DNA from: an uncultured Bdellovibrio sp.
Lineage (GTDB): Bacteria > Bdellovibrionota > Bdellovibrionia > Bdellovibrionales > Bdellovibrionaceae
Direction: 5' to 3'
DNA length: 15,741 nucleotides
NCBI RefSeq assembly: GCF_946478835.1
Contig: NZ_CAMLDV010000079.1
Coordinates: 1 to 15,741 of the forward strand
Shown in pieces: positions 8,672 to 14,554 of the stretch. Positions within the stretch are counted from its first letter, which is position 1, and each line of letters starts with the position of its first letter. The notes beneath the pieces are model-generated. The model ran no database searches and had not been told where the DNA came from. It saw nothing but the letters and a program-made list of their open reading frames with translations. The position numbers were made by a program, and so were the translations under genes.

Positions 8672-9561
8672 ATATCGTCCCAACCAAGAGGACGAAGCTC
8701 CGTTCTTTGCGTAAAGGCCACGGCTTTTTCCAAAAGATCGGCTTTTAAAGCTTCGATCTTTACTTGCGTGTCCTTTTTTGTTTCTTCAATTTCTGCAAAG
8801 AACTGATGAAGGCCCATAACTTTGACGTGAGAGAATTGTTTTGCAGCCAAAACCGGCAATTCATTTTCTTCTCCGCGAAGGTCGAAGATGATCAAAGGAC
8901 GAGTGTCTTGTTTGTTCACCAATTCCACAATGCGGGCGTCAGTCAACGGAGCGGCAATCACCATCGCCTCGCCATGAACATAAGATTCATTGTAAGTCGT
9001 AACAGCTAGATTATTGTATTTCTCTGCAAAGCTTTGCATTTTTGCAGGATTACGGCAGATCACTTGCATTGATTTTTTGTGAGCAAGCCAAGGAAGAATT
9101 TCTTGCGCCAATTGTCCTGAACCGCACAAGGTCACCGTTTCAAGATCTTTGCTGTATTTACGTAAAAGACTGCCGTAACTTTGCGAGCCCAAGCCCACCA
9201 AATGTTCTGAGCGCGTCTTTTTCACTTCAGCCATGATGAAGTTCAACCATTTTTGATGGTCACCAAAAAGTGTGTCTTGAAGTTGTTTGCGAGATTCGAC
9301 GAAATTTCTAAATTGACCGAACACTTCCGTTTCACCCACGATCGGCGAGTGAAGTCCGCATAAAATTTCCAAAAGAAGACTCAATGCTTTTTCACCGCGA
9401 AGTATTTGATCGTCGGCCTCCAAAAAATCCGTGTACGTATTGAGCTCCACTTCAGTGCAAAAAAGAATCTTGCGCAAACATGTTTGCCAGATCGCTGCAT
9501 CTTGAAGAGACTCCGAGAAGTTTCTATTGGATTTTCTGTGAACGAGAAGTATATCTTCCAT
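8662..9561 (-). CDS. hemA: Glutamyl-tRNA reductase, short and divergent
   Basis: First committed step of the C5 pathway: NADPH-dependent reduction of glutamyl-tRNA(Glu) to glutamate-1-semialdehyde. The best family match is GLHSPIVGETEVFGQF (69-84), equivalent to the GLDSMVLGE.QI.GQ block. LFCTEVEL (33-40) sits where STCNR-E-Y is found, so Cys35 is the likely nucleophile although the usual Asn-Arg after it is Thr-Glu. A nucleotide-binding LCGSGQLAQEI (145-155) starts the NADPH domain. At 299 residues it is far below the usual 410-430: the N-terminal domain is compressed and the long helical dimerisation domain is reduced to about 50 residues. A stop codon lies five codons upstream of the ATG, so no longer N-terminus is possible in this frame. 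No Shine-Dalgarno is seen. It is the promoter-proximal gene of the haem operon, and that position plus hemL next door support the call. Confidence 0.88.
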   Translation of the reverse strand: MEDILLVHRKSNRNFSESLQDAAIWQTCLRKILFCTEVELNTYTDFLEADDQILRGEKALSLLLEILCGLHSPIVGETEVFGQFRNFVESRKQLQDTLFGDHQKWLNFIMAEVKKTRSEHLVGLGSQSYGSLLRKYSKDLETVTLCGSGQLAQEILPWLAHKKSMQVICRNPAKMQSFAEKYNNLAVTTYNESYVHGEAMVIAAPLTDARIVELVNKQDTRPLIIFDLRGEENELPVLAAKQFSHVKVMGLHQFFAEIEETKKDTQVKIEALKADLLEKAVAFTQRTELRPLGWDDICA

Positions 9562-9572
9562 GTAGAGATAGG

Positions 9573-9602
9573 TTTATCACTAAACTTTCAATAAAGTGTC
9601 AC
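9573..9602 (-). promoter_or_regulatory. Candidate hemA operon promoter giving a nearly leaderless mRNA
   Basis: Read on the minus strand, GTGACA (9602-9597) resembles a -35 box at 5 of 6 positions. GATAAA (9578-9573) resembles a -10 box at 4 of 6, with an 18-bp spacer. The expected start point would lie only about 4-5 bases before the hemA ATG, in agreement with the lack of any ribosome site there. The boxes overlap the phased repeats described separately. Judged by eye only. Confidence 0.4.
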
Positions 9603-9617
9603 GGAAATGTCATTCGA
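9574..9617 (+). promoter_or_regulatory. Four 11-bp phased direct repeats, Pho-box/OmpR-like operator
   Basis: Four consecutive 11-base units begin at 9574, 9585, 9596 and 9607. Each has T-N-T-C-A at positions 2-6: TATCA (9575), TTTCA (9586), TGTCA (9597) and TGTCA (9608). Units 1 and 2 also share TAAA at their ends. The E. coli PhoB half-site is close to CTGTCAT plus four A/T-rich bases, repeated every 11 bp, so both core and period agree. The array points toward hemB and covers the candidate hemA promoter. Binding by an OmpR/PhoB-family protein is inferred. Whether this would be the regulator encoded in the haem operon or a global PhoB cannot be told. Confidence 0.55.
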
Positions 9618-9622
9618 CCCTG

Positions 9623-9628
9623 TAAAAG
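9623..9628 (+). promoter_or_regulatory. Candidate -10 box of hemB behind the phased repeats
   Basis: TAAAAG matches TATAAT at 4 of 6 positions and begins 5 bases after the last 11-bp repeat. In PhoB-activated promoters such as E. coli phoA the box replaces the -35 region and the -10 follows at nearly this distance (about 6 bases). No ordinary -35 is visible at the right place, which fits an activator-dependent promoter. Confidence 0.35.
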
Positions 9629-9663
9629 ATGTGCCCCAAAAGTAGGCAGAGGGTGGAGGTAAT

Positions 9664-10647
9664 ATGAAGCTCACTCAAAGACCGAGACGTAATCGTAAAA
9701 CAGAAGCTTTGCGCCAAATGGTGGCAGAGACCGATTTAAGGGTTTCTCAGCTCGTTTTACCTCTGTTCCTGTGTGAAGGAAAGAGCGAACGCCAAGCCAT
9801 TAACTCTATGCCAGGGATCTTCCGCATGAGTCCTGACATTTTATTACAGGAAGTGCAAAAAGCTGTGGACCTTGGTGTAAAAACGTTCGATCTGTTTCCG
9901 GCACTTTCCGAAACACTCAAAGATCCGTACGGAAAAGAGTCACTGAATCCCAATGGTCTTTTGCCAACAACTCTCAAAATGATTCGCGATAAATTTCCTG
10001 ATGTGACATTGATTTCAGATGTCGCTTTGGATCCTTATTCTTCTGATGGACACGATGGCGTCGTGAAAAACGGCAAAATTTTAAATGACGAAACGGTGGA
10101 GATTTTAGCAAAGATGTCCATTGTGCATGCAAAAGCAGGCGCTGATATTGTGTCACCATCGGATATGATGGATGGTCGCGTGGGTGCAATTCGTGATGCA
10201 CTTGATAGCGAAGGTTTTACGGACACGGGCATTCTTTCTTATTCTGCAAAATATGCTTCAAGCTTCTACGGTCCTTTCCGTGAAGCCTTGGATTCGGCTC
10301 CAAAATTTGGCGATAAAAAAACTTATCAAATGGATTTCCGCAACGCCCGAGAAGCTCTTCGCGAGATAGAACTCGACGAACTCGAAGGCGCTGACATGGT
10401 GATGGTAAAACCAGCGCTGAGCTATCTTGATATCATCAGCCTTGTGAAATCTCACACGCATTTGCCAGTCGCTGCTTACAACGTGAGTGGTGAATATGGC
10501 CTGATCAAAGCTGGAGCAAAAGCAGGAATCATCGACGAAACACGCGCGATGGTAGAGACTTTGTACTCGATCCGCAGAGCAGGTGCCGACATTATCTTTA
10601 CATACTTCGCTTTACCAATGGCGGAGTGGCTGCGTAAGAATACTTAA
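9664..10647 (+). CDS. hemB: Porphobilinogen synthase (ALA dehydratase), zinc-free active-site type
   Basis: Condenses two 5-aminolevulinates to porphobilinogen. Its 327 residues are the normal family length. The two Schiff-base lysines are Lys196 in SYSAKYASSFYGP and Lys249 in MVMVKPALSYLD. PSDMMDGRV (165-173) and YNVSGEY (272-278) are diagnostic. The segment DVALDPYSSDGHDG (119-132) takes the place of the cysteine-rich DVCLCEYTSHGHCG of zinc enzymes, so no catalytic zinc site can form. It belongs with the aspartate-type enzymes (Pseudomonas and Bradyrhizobium kind), which rely on magnesium or potassium. The ATG at 9664 follows GGAGG with a 4-base gap. It is transcribed away from the rest of the haem genes, from the shared hemA-hemB intergenic region. 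No terminator hairpin is obvious after it. Confidence 0.97.
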   Translation: MKLTQRPRRNRKTEALRQMVAETDLRVSQLVLPLFLCEGKSERQAINSMPGIFRMSPDILLQEVQKAVDLGVKTFDLFPALSETLKDPYGKESLNPNGLLPTTLKMIRDKFPDVTLISDVALDPYSSDGHDGVVKNGKILNDETVEILAKMSIVHAKAGADIVSPSDMMDGRVGAIRDALDSEGFTDTGILSYSAKYASSFYGPFREALDSAPKFGDKKTYQMDFRNAREALREIELDELEGADMVMVKPALSYLDIISLVKSHTHLPVAAYNVSGEYGLIKAGAKAGIIDETRAMVETLYSIRRAGADIIFTYFALPMAEWLRKNT

Positions 10648-10663
10648 GCGTCACTAGACTTTT

Positions 10664-10701
10664 GGGTGTGTTTTGCGTTGCTCTGCTTATCGGGTGTGTT
10701 T
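10664..10701. repeat. Exact 10-bp direct repeat upstream of the NamZ-like gene
   Basis: GGGTGTGTTT occurs at 10664-10673 and again at 10692-10701, 28 bp start to start. The second copy ends on the first base of the candidate -10 box. It could be a regulator site, but a chance repeat in a short T-rich spacer is possible. Confidence 0.4.
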
Positions 10702-10706
10702 ACAAT
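10678..10706 (+). promoter_or_regulatory. Candidate promoter of the NamZ-like gene
   Basis: TACAAT at 10701-10706 matches the -10 consensus at 5 of 6 positions. TTGCTC at 10678-10683, 17 bp upstream, keeps the TTG of a -35 box. A start near 10713 would leave a short leader carrying AAGGAAG (10718-10724) just before the ATG at 10729. This suggests the gene is expressed independently of hemB. Confidence 0.45.
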
Positions 10707-10728
10707 TTTCTGATAACAAGGAAGTTGT

Positions 10729-11922
10729 ATGAAGCTCGGTGTAGAAGTTTTGCTTTCCAATCCCAAAATGCTCAAGTCACTCAAAGGGAAAAGAGTTGGA
10801 CTTGTCTGTCATCCTGCGAGTGTTGATGAAAATCTTCAACACAGCTTGGATCTTCTTTCGAAGAAAATAAAACTTTCTTGTGCGTTTGGTCCTCAGCATG
10901 GAGTGCGCGGCGATAAGCAAGACAACATGATCGAGAGTCCTGACTTCGTTGATCCCGTTCACAAAATTCCTATTTTCAGTCTTTACGGCGAAGTTCGTCG
11001 TCCCACGGCCGAGATGATGGAACACTTTGATGTTCTGCTCTTTGATCTTCAAGATTTGGGCTGCCGTATTTACACGTTCATCACAACATTGCTTTATGTG
11101 ATGGAAGAGTGTGCAGCCCTTGGGAAAAGTGTGATCGTTTTGGATCGCCCGAATCCAGCGGGTCGTCCCATTGAAGGTTTTAAAATGCTTCCAGGCTGGG
11201 AATCCTTCGTGGGAGCAGCTCCGATTCCTATGCGCCACGGCCTGACGGTCGGAGAACTCGCTCTTTATTTTAAAGACTTCTACACAATGAATTTGGATTT
11301 GCAGGTCGTAAAGATGAAGGGCTACTCGCCTGAAAAAGGACCCGGCTATGGTTGGGATGCAAAACGTCCTTGGGTGAATCCATCTCCAAATGCAGCATCT
11401 CTCAATATGGCAAGAGCCTACTCAGGGACCGTGCTGATTGAAGGAACAACGCTGTCTGAAGCGCGCGGGACGACAAGGGCTTTAGAAATGATCGGAGCTT
11501 CTGATATCGATTTTGCTGAAGTTCTTTTGCGTATGAAAAAGAAAGCTCCGCAATGGCACAAGGGTGTGACTTTGCGTGAATGTTATTTTGAACCAACTTT
11601 CCACAAACACGTTGGAAAACTCTGTCACGGATTCCAGTTCCACACGGATGCAAAAAGTTATAAGCACGATCAGTTTAAACCATTCCGTTTAACAGCATTG
11701 ATGCTGAAGGTGATCCGTGAAATGCATCCAAAATATCCGATCTACCGCGATTTTGCTTATGAGTACGTGCGTGATCGTTTGGCCTTTGACGTGATCAACG
11801 GCGGACCTGCTTTAAAAGATTGGATTGAAAATCCAAAAGCGACACCGAAAGATTTAGATGCCGCTTTAGCAAAAGACGAAAAGTCTTGGGCGAAAGAACG
11901 TAAGAAATATCTTTTGTATTAA
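10729..11922 (+). CDS. NamZ/DUF1343 family protein (GH171, exo-beta-N-acetylmuramidase family)
   Basis: A 397-residue member of the DUF1343/YbbC family, whose B. subtilis founder NamZ removes terminal N-acetylmuramic acid from peptidoglycan fragments. Motifs in order: FGPQHGVRGDKQDNM (53-67), FDLQDLGCRIYTF (105-117), LDRPNPAGRPIEG (138-150), HGLTVGELALY, PWVNPSPN, and EGTTLSEARGTT. No signal peptide or membrane segment is present, so it is probably cytoplasmic, which would suit recycling of wall fragments, or prey-wall digestion products if the host is a predator (inference). In most members the first motif reads GPEHG and its glutamate is thought to be catalytic; here it is Gln56, so specificity or activity may differ. 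ATG at 10729 has AAGGAAG upstream. It converges on the mutY operon with a shared terminator. Confidence 0.88.
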   Translation: MKLGVEVLLSNPKMLKSLKGKRVGLVCHPASVDENLQHSLDLLSKKIKLSCAFGPQHGVRGDKQDNMIESPDFVDPVHKIPIFSLYGEVRRPTAEMMEHFDVLLFDLQDLGCRIYTFITTLLYVMEECAALGKSVIVLDRPNPAGRPIEGFKMLPGWESFVGAAPIPMRHGLTVGELALYFKDFYTMNLDLQVVKMKGYSPEKGPGYGWDAKRPWVNPSPNAASLNMARAYSGTVLIEGTTLSEARGTTRALEMIGASDIDFAEVLLRMKKKAPQWHKGVTLRECYFEPTFHKHVGKLCHGFQFHTDAKSYKHDQFKPFRLTALMLKVIREMHPKYPIYRDFAYEYVRDRLAFDVINGGPALKDWIENPKATPKDLDAALAKDEKSWAKERKKYLLY

Positions 11923-11930
11923 TTAAGAAA

Positions 11931-11970
11931 AACGCCGGTTACTGTTTCGTCGGAGCTGGCGTTGTTTTTT
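11931..11970. terminator. Bidirectional terminator between convergent genes
   Basis: AACGCC (11931-11936) pairs with GGCGTT (11958-11963) around a 21-base loop, followed by GTTTTTT on the plus strand. Reading leftwards the hairpin is followed by TTTTTCTT, so it can stop both the NamZ-like gene and the minus-strand operon. The right arm lies inside the last codons of the minus-strand gene ending at 11939. Confidence 0.65.
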
Positions 11971-12517
11971 GTTCTGGAACTTCTGAAGTGTTCCAAGAAA
12001 AAGACTTCATAATCTGATTGCAGTTCTGCAAAGCCTTGTTGAAATTCGCCTTATCATCCAAACAAGTCATAATCGCAACACGATCTTCATTCTTCAAAAT
12101 CACCTGGCGAATTTGTTTGTTCTTAGAGCGTGAAAGCATATCGACAACCAAAGCCGGGCTGCCGTTCAAAGTGAAATTCTTTGCAGAGATCACCTCAAAA
12201 CCATAGTTCGGGTAATCGCGCATCCATTTGCGAGTGTAAAGATCGAGCGATGCGGTCTTTGCCACTTTGTCCGTGCGAATGCTCAGGCTGCCATCTTTAG
12301 GATTGTCTTTAGAAGAAAAACGAACGGTATCAAGAAGGCTTTGCTCAGAACCAGGAACCGGAACCCAGTTCGTGCCTTCTGTTTTTAAAGTAAATCCTTT
12401 GTGCAGGAAATAAAGACCTTTTTCGGGAGCTGTGAGCGCCGAAGAACTGGTGGCCGGATAAGGGGCTGCCAGGCTGATTAAAGGTAAACTTAAAAGGATT
12501 CCTAAAAAGCTTTTCAC
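11939..12517 (-). CDS. Small secreted protein, family uncertain (possibly PsbP/DcrB-like)
   Basis: 192 residues with a clear signal peptide: MKSFLGILLSLPLISLAA, then a likely cleavage near residue 18. The mature part is a small alpha/beta domain (about 35-175) with Cys152 and Cys166, which could form a disulphide in the periplasm, and ends in a Thr/Pro-rich tail. The order of strands and the final helix running into MKSFSW recall the PsbP/DcrB/Mog1 fold, but this is only an impression and no function is claimed. The start is GTG at 12517, forming a GTGA overlap with the upstream lipoprotein gene; no strong ribosome site is seen, so translation is probably coupled. It is the last gene of a three-gene operon with mutY. 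Confidence 0.75.
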   Translation of the reverse strand: MKSFLGILLSLPLISLAAPYPATSSSALTAPEKGLYFLHKGFTLKTEGTNWVPVPGSEQSLLDTVRFSSKDNPKDGSLSIRTDKVAKTASLDLYTRKWMRDYPNYGFEVISAKNFTLNGSPALVVDMLSRSKNKQIRQVILKNEDRVAIMTCLDDKANFNKALQNCNQIMKSFSWNTSEVPEQKTTPAPTKQ

Positions 12518-13536
12518 TCTTTAAGAGTAGCTTGAGCCGGGGTCTCCAGGCAAGGGCCTAAATCGGTCGGCAAATTCACTATGTAAATTTGTTTCTTATC
12601 CTGAAATAAACGTACAAAGGCTAGACGCTCCGTAGATTCATTTGTGACCACAGGGGAAAACAAAGAGTCATTGCCCTTAAAAACGACCTGAGTGCATTGT
12701 TTCTCGGTATCATAAACTTCAATCTGGTACTGCTTTTCACCCTTGCGAAGAATGCTATAAAAAAGTCTTTCTGGCGCACGGGGAGCGAAGAAAAGATCGC
12801 GGTAAAGGCCCTCGCCCTTTTTCAAAACAAAGGGAATTTTCCCTTTAAGTTTAAAGAGGACAAGGCTTTGCTCCTCAGTTTTTAAATCTTTCTCAACCCA
12901 GGCAATTTGCGTGCGATCAGGGGTCATGGTTGGAAAACGTTTTTCTTTTTCTTTCGCTGCCGAAATCAAACTGACGGGAAGGTGTTTGAGATCAATACGA
13001 TAAATTCCTAAAAGATCTCCGCGACGAGAGGTCAAAAGAATAAACGGTTTTGTCGGGTGAGTGATAAACAAAGGCTCGCCGTCGTATCCGGGTTGTTGCG
13101 TGATACGAAGGATGTCATTGCCATACAGATCACTCATGTAAAGGTCTGACGGAGGATAATCTTTATTGAAACTTTTGTTGAGCAAGGGACTTTCTTTGAT
13201 TTCGTCCGTTGTTGAAGCGTAAAGAATTTCCGCATCACTCATGTAGATTGCATCAAACGCGTCACCATCCGAGAAAGTCACACGACGTTCTTTGTTTTTA
13301 AGCAGATCCATTTCGTAAATCTGCGCACCTTTGTGAGTCGCACGACCGCGGCTCGTATAGAGAAGTCTCAGACCGTCGTCAGAAAAACGAGGATGATCGT
13401 TGTCGCCTAAAAATGTGATTTGCTTAGAGCCTTTGGCAAGAAGATAGTCGGGAGTTAGAACGTCTTTTGTAATACTAAGGTGAGTGCATCCCACACATAA
13501 CAACAACGCCGCAACTACCGTACTCATCCACTTCAT
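12514..13536 (-). CDS. Predicted lipoprotein with TolB-like beta-propeller (PD40 repeats)
   Basis: 340 residues. The N-terminus MKWMSTVVAALLLCVGC is a lipoprotein signal with the lipid-anchored cysteine at 17. The rest is made of beta-propeller repeats of the TolB/PD40 type: DHPRFSDDGLRLLYTSRG (47-64), then strands ending in YEMDL, YMSDLYG and YRIDL, and FPTMTPDRTQIAWVE (201-215). It lacks the N-terminal domain of TolB and does not sit in a tol-pal cluster, so it is not called tolB. A structural or protein-binding role at a membrane face is likely; the substrate is unknown. It starts at an ATGA overlap with the mutY stop and overlaps the next gene by 4 bases. Confidence 0.82.
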   Translation of the reverse strand: MKWMSTVVAALLLCVGCTHLSITKDVLTPDYLLAKGSKQITFLGDNDHPRFSDDGLRLLYTSRGRATHKGAQIYEMDLLKNKERRVTFSDGDAFDAIYMSDAEILYASTTDEIKESPLLNKSFNKDYPPSDLYMSDLYGNDILRITQQPGYDGEPLFITHPTKPFILLTSRRGDLLGIYRIDLKHLPVSLISAAKEKEKRFPTMTPDRTQIAWVEKDLKTEEQSLVLFKLKGKIPFVLKKGEGLYRDLFFAPRAPERLFYSILRKGEKQYQIEVYDTEKQCTQVVFKGNDSLFSPVVTNESTERLAFVRLFQDKKQIYIVNLPTDLGPCLETPAQATLKE

Positions 13537-14516
13537 ATTTCAACCTTGTGCAATACTTTTTGAAGCAACGAAGAAGGATTGACCTTCTTAAGCTCCTTCA
13601 AATCCACCCATTCAATATTTTTTCCAGCTACTGATTTTCGCTGAGAGATCTGAATAAAGATATCATGATGTGTGATGTTGTGTTTGGCATCATAGGCTTT
13701 GGGCTTGTTTTTTTCCATTGCGATTTCGCCCGGGAAAATCATCTGACCTTTCAGGAAAGGAGCATAGTCATTCTTAACAAGAGCGACTTTACGGTCTTTG
13801 ATCGCGACAAGGGGCTTCCAGACCCAGACTTCGCTTTCTTTGCGCGGTTTTTTCAACGGAAGTTTTTCCACCAAATTCTTTTCACGCGAAACACATGTCG
13901 CAGCCCAAGGACACAACATGCAAGTTACTTTTTGTGGAGTGCAAACCGTTGCTCCAAGCTCCATCAACCCTTGATTGACAACATCGGATTGTCCCAAGGC
14001 CGCAAGCTCATCAGAGATTGTTTGCAGTTGTTCACGACCTTTGTTGTTCCACCATTCTAATTTCAAACCATAACGACGAGACAGCACACGAATCACGTTG
14101 CCATCTAAAACGCCGACCTTTTCGCCAAACGCGATACTCGCAACAGCGCGAGACGTGTAAGGACCAAATCCAGGAAGTTCTAAAAGCTCGGCCGCTGTTT
14201 GTGGAAATCCATTTTCTGCCAAGGCCTTAGCGGCTTTATGGAGATTGCGCGCACGAGAATAATAACCAAGACCCGCCCAAGCTTCTAAAACTTCACTTTC
14301 AGGAGCCTTTGCCAAATCTTGGACTGTCGGAAACTTTTTAAGAAATTTTTCGAAATAAGGAATGACCGCAACGACTGTGGTTTGTTGCAGCATTACTTCG
14401 GAAAGCCAAATACGATAAGGGTCTTTGTTTTCACGCCATGGCAAAGCGCGGTTGTTCTTTTTGTACCATTGCGTAAGTTGTTTGTGATCGAGTTTATAGT
14501 CGTATTTTACAGTCAT
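13533..14516 (-). CDS. mutY: A/G-specific adenine DNA glycosylase
   Basis: Removes adenine mispaired with 8-oxoguanine or guanine, preventing G:C to T:A mutations. The catalytic domain has LPWRENKDPYRIWLSEVMLQ with Glu40 as general acid, the helix-hairpin-helix LPGFGPYTSRAVASIAFG (114-131), and VLDGNVIRV with catalytic Asp138. The [4Fe-4S] loop is Cys192-x6-Cys199-x2-Cys202-x5-Cys208, exactly the MutY/Nth pattern. The C-terminal region (about 228-327) is a short NUDIX-like 8-oxoG recognition domain with THHDIF (282-287) in the place of the FSH loop. Length 327 is slightly below the usual 350. No ribosome site precedes the ATG at 14516, and a promoter just upstream suggests a leaderless message. 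It is the first gene of the operon with the propeller lipoprotein and the small secreted protein. Confidence 0.96.
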   Translation of the reverse strand: MTVKYDYKLDHKQLTQWYKKNNRALPWRENKDPYRIWLSEVMLQQTTVVAVIPYFEKFLKKFPTVQDLAKAPESEVLEAWAGLGYYSRARNLHKAAKALAENGFPQTAAELLELPGFGPYTSRAVASIAFGEKVGVLDGNVIRVLSRRYGLKLEWWNNKGREQLQTISDELAALGQSDVVNQGLMELGATVCTPQKVTCMLCPWAATCVSREKNLVEKLPLKKPRKESEVWVWKPLVAIKDRKVALVKNDYAPFLKGQMIFPGEIAMEKNKPKAYDAKHNITHHDIFIQISQRKSVAGKNIEWVDLKELKKVNPSSLLQKVLHKVEI

Positions 14517-14523
14517 TCGCGGT

Positions 14524-14553
14524 AATGTAGTCTTCAGATAATTGAGGAGTCAA
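14524..14553 (-). promoter_or_regulatory. Candidate mutY promoter, leaderless arrangement
   Basis: On the minus strand TTGACT (14553-14548, 5 of 6 to the -35 consensus) is followed after 18 bp by TACATT (14529-14524, 4 of 6 to the -10). The -10 ends 7 bases before the mutY ATG, so transcription would begin at or next to the start codon. The -35 box overlaps the ribosome site and start region of the divergent ureohydrolase gene. Confidence 0.5.
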
Positions 14554-14554
14554 T

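Noticed and set aside
8672..8683. TTG start four codons upstream for hemC
   Set aside because: The ATG at 8671 directly precedes the conserved first strand and lies at a typical overlap with hemA; the TTG has no well-placed ribosome site.
8662..9561. hemA as a frameshifted or decayed pseudogene
   Set aside because: Although short, it keeps the catalytic cysteine, the GLHSPIVGE block and the nucleotide-binding motif, and is tightly overlapped by hemC with no leftover coding remnant on either side.
9584..9597. Inverted repeat ACTTT-CAAT-AAAGT as a separate operator or hairpin
   Set aside because: Five-base arms are weak, and the bases are better explained as part of the 11-bp phased direct repeats.
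10777..11238. Minus-strand open frame of 153 codons
   Set aside because: Shadow of the NamZ-like gene on the opposite strand; no ribosome site or plausible domain.
13665..14060. Plus-strand open frame of 131 codons
   Set aside because: Antisense to the Fe-S and C-terminal parts of mutY, which are well conserved.
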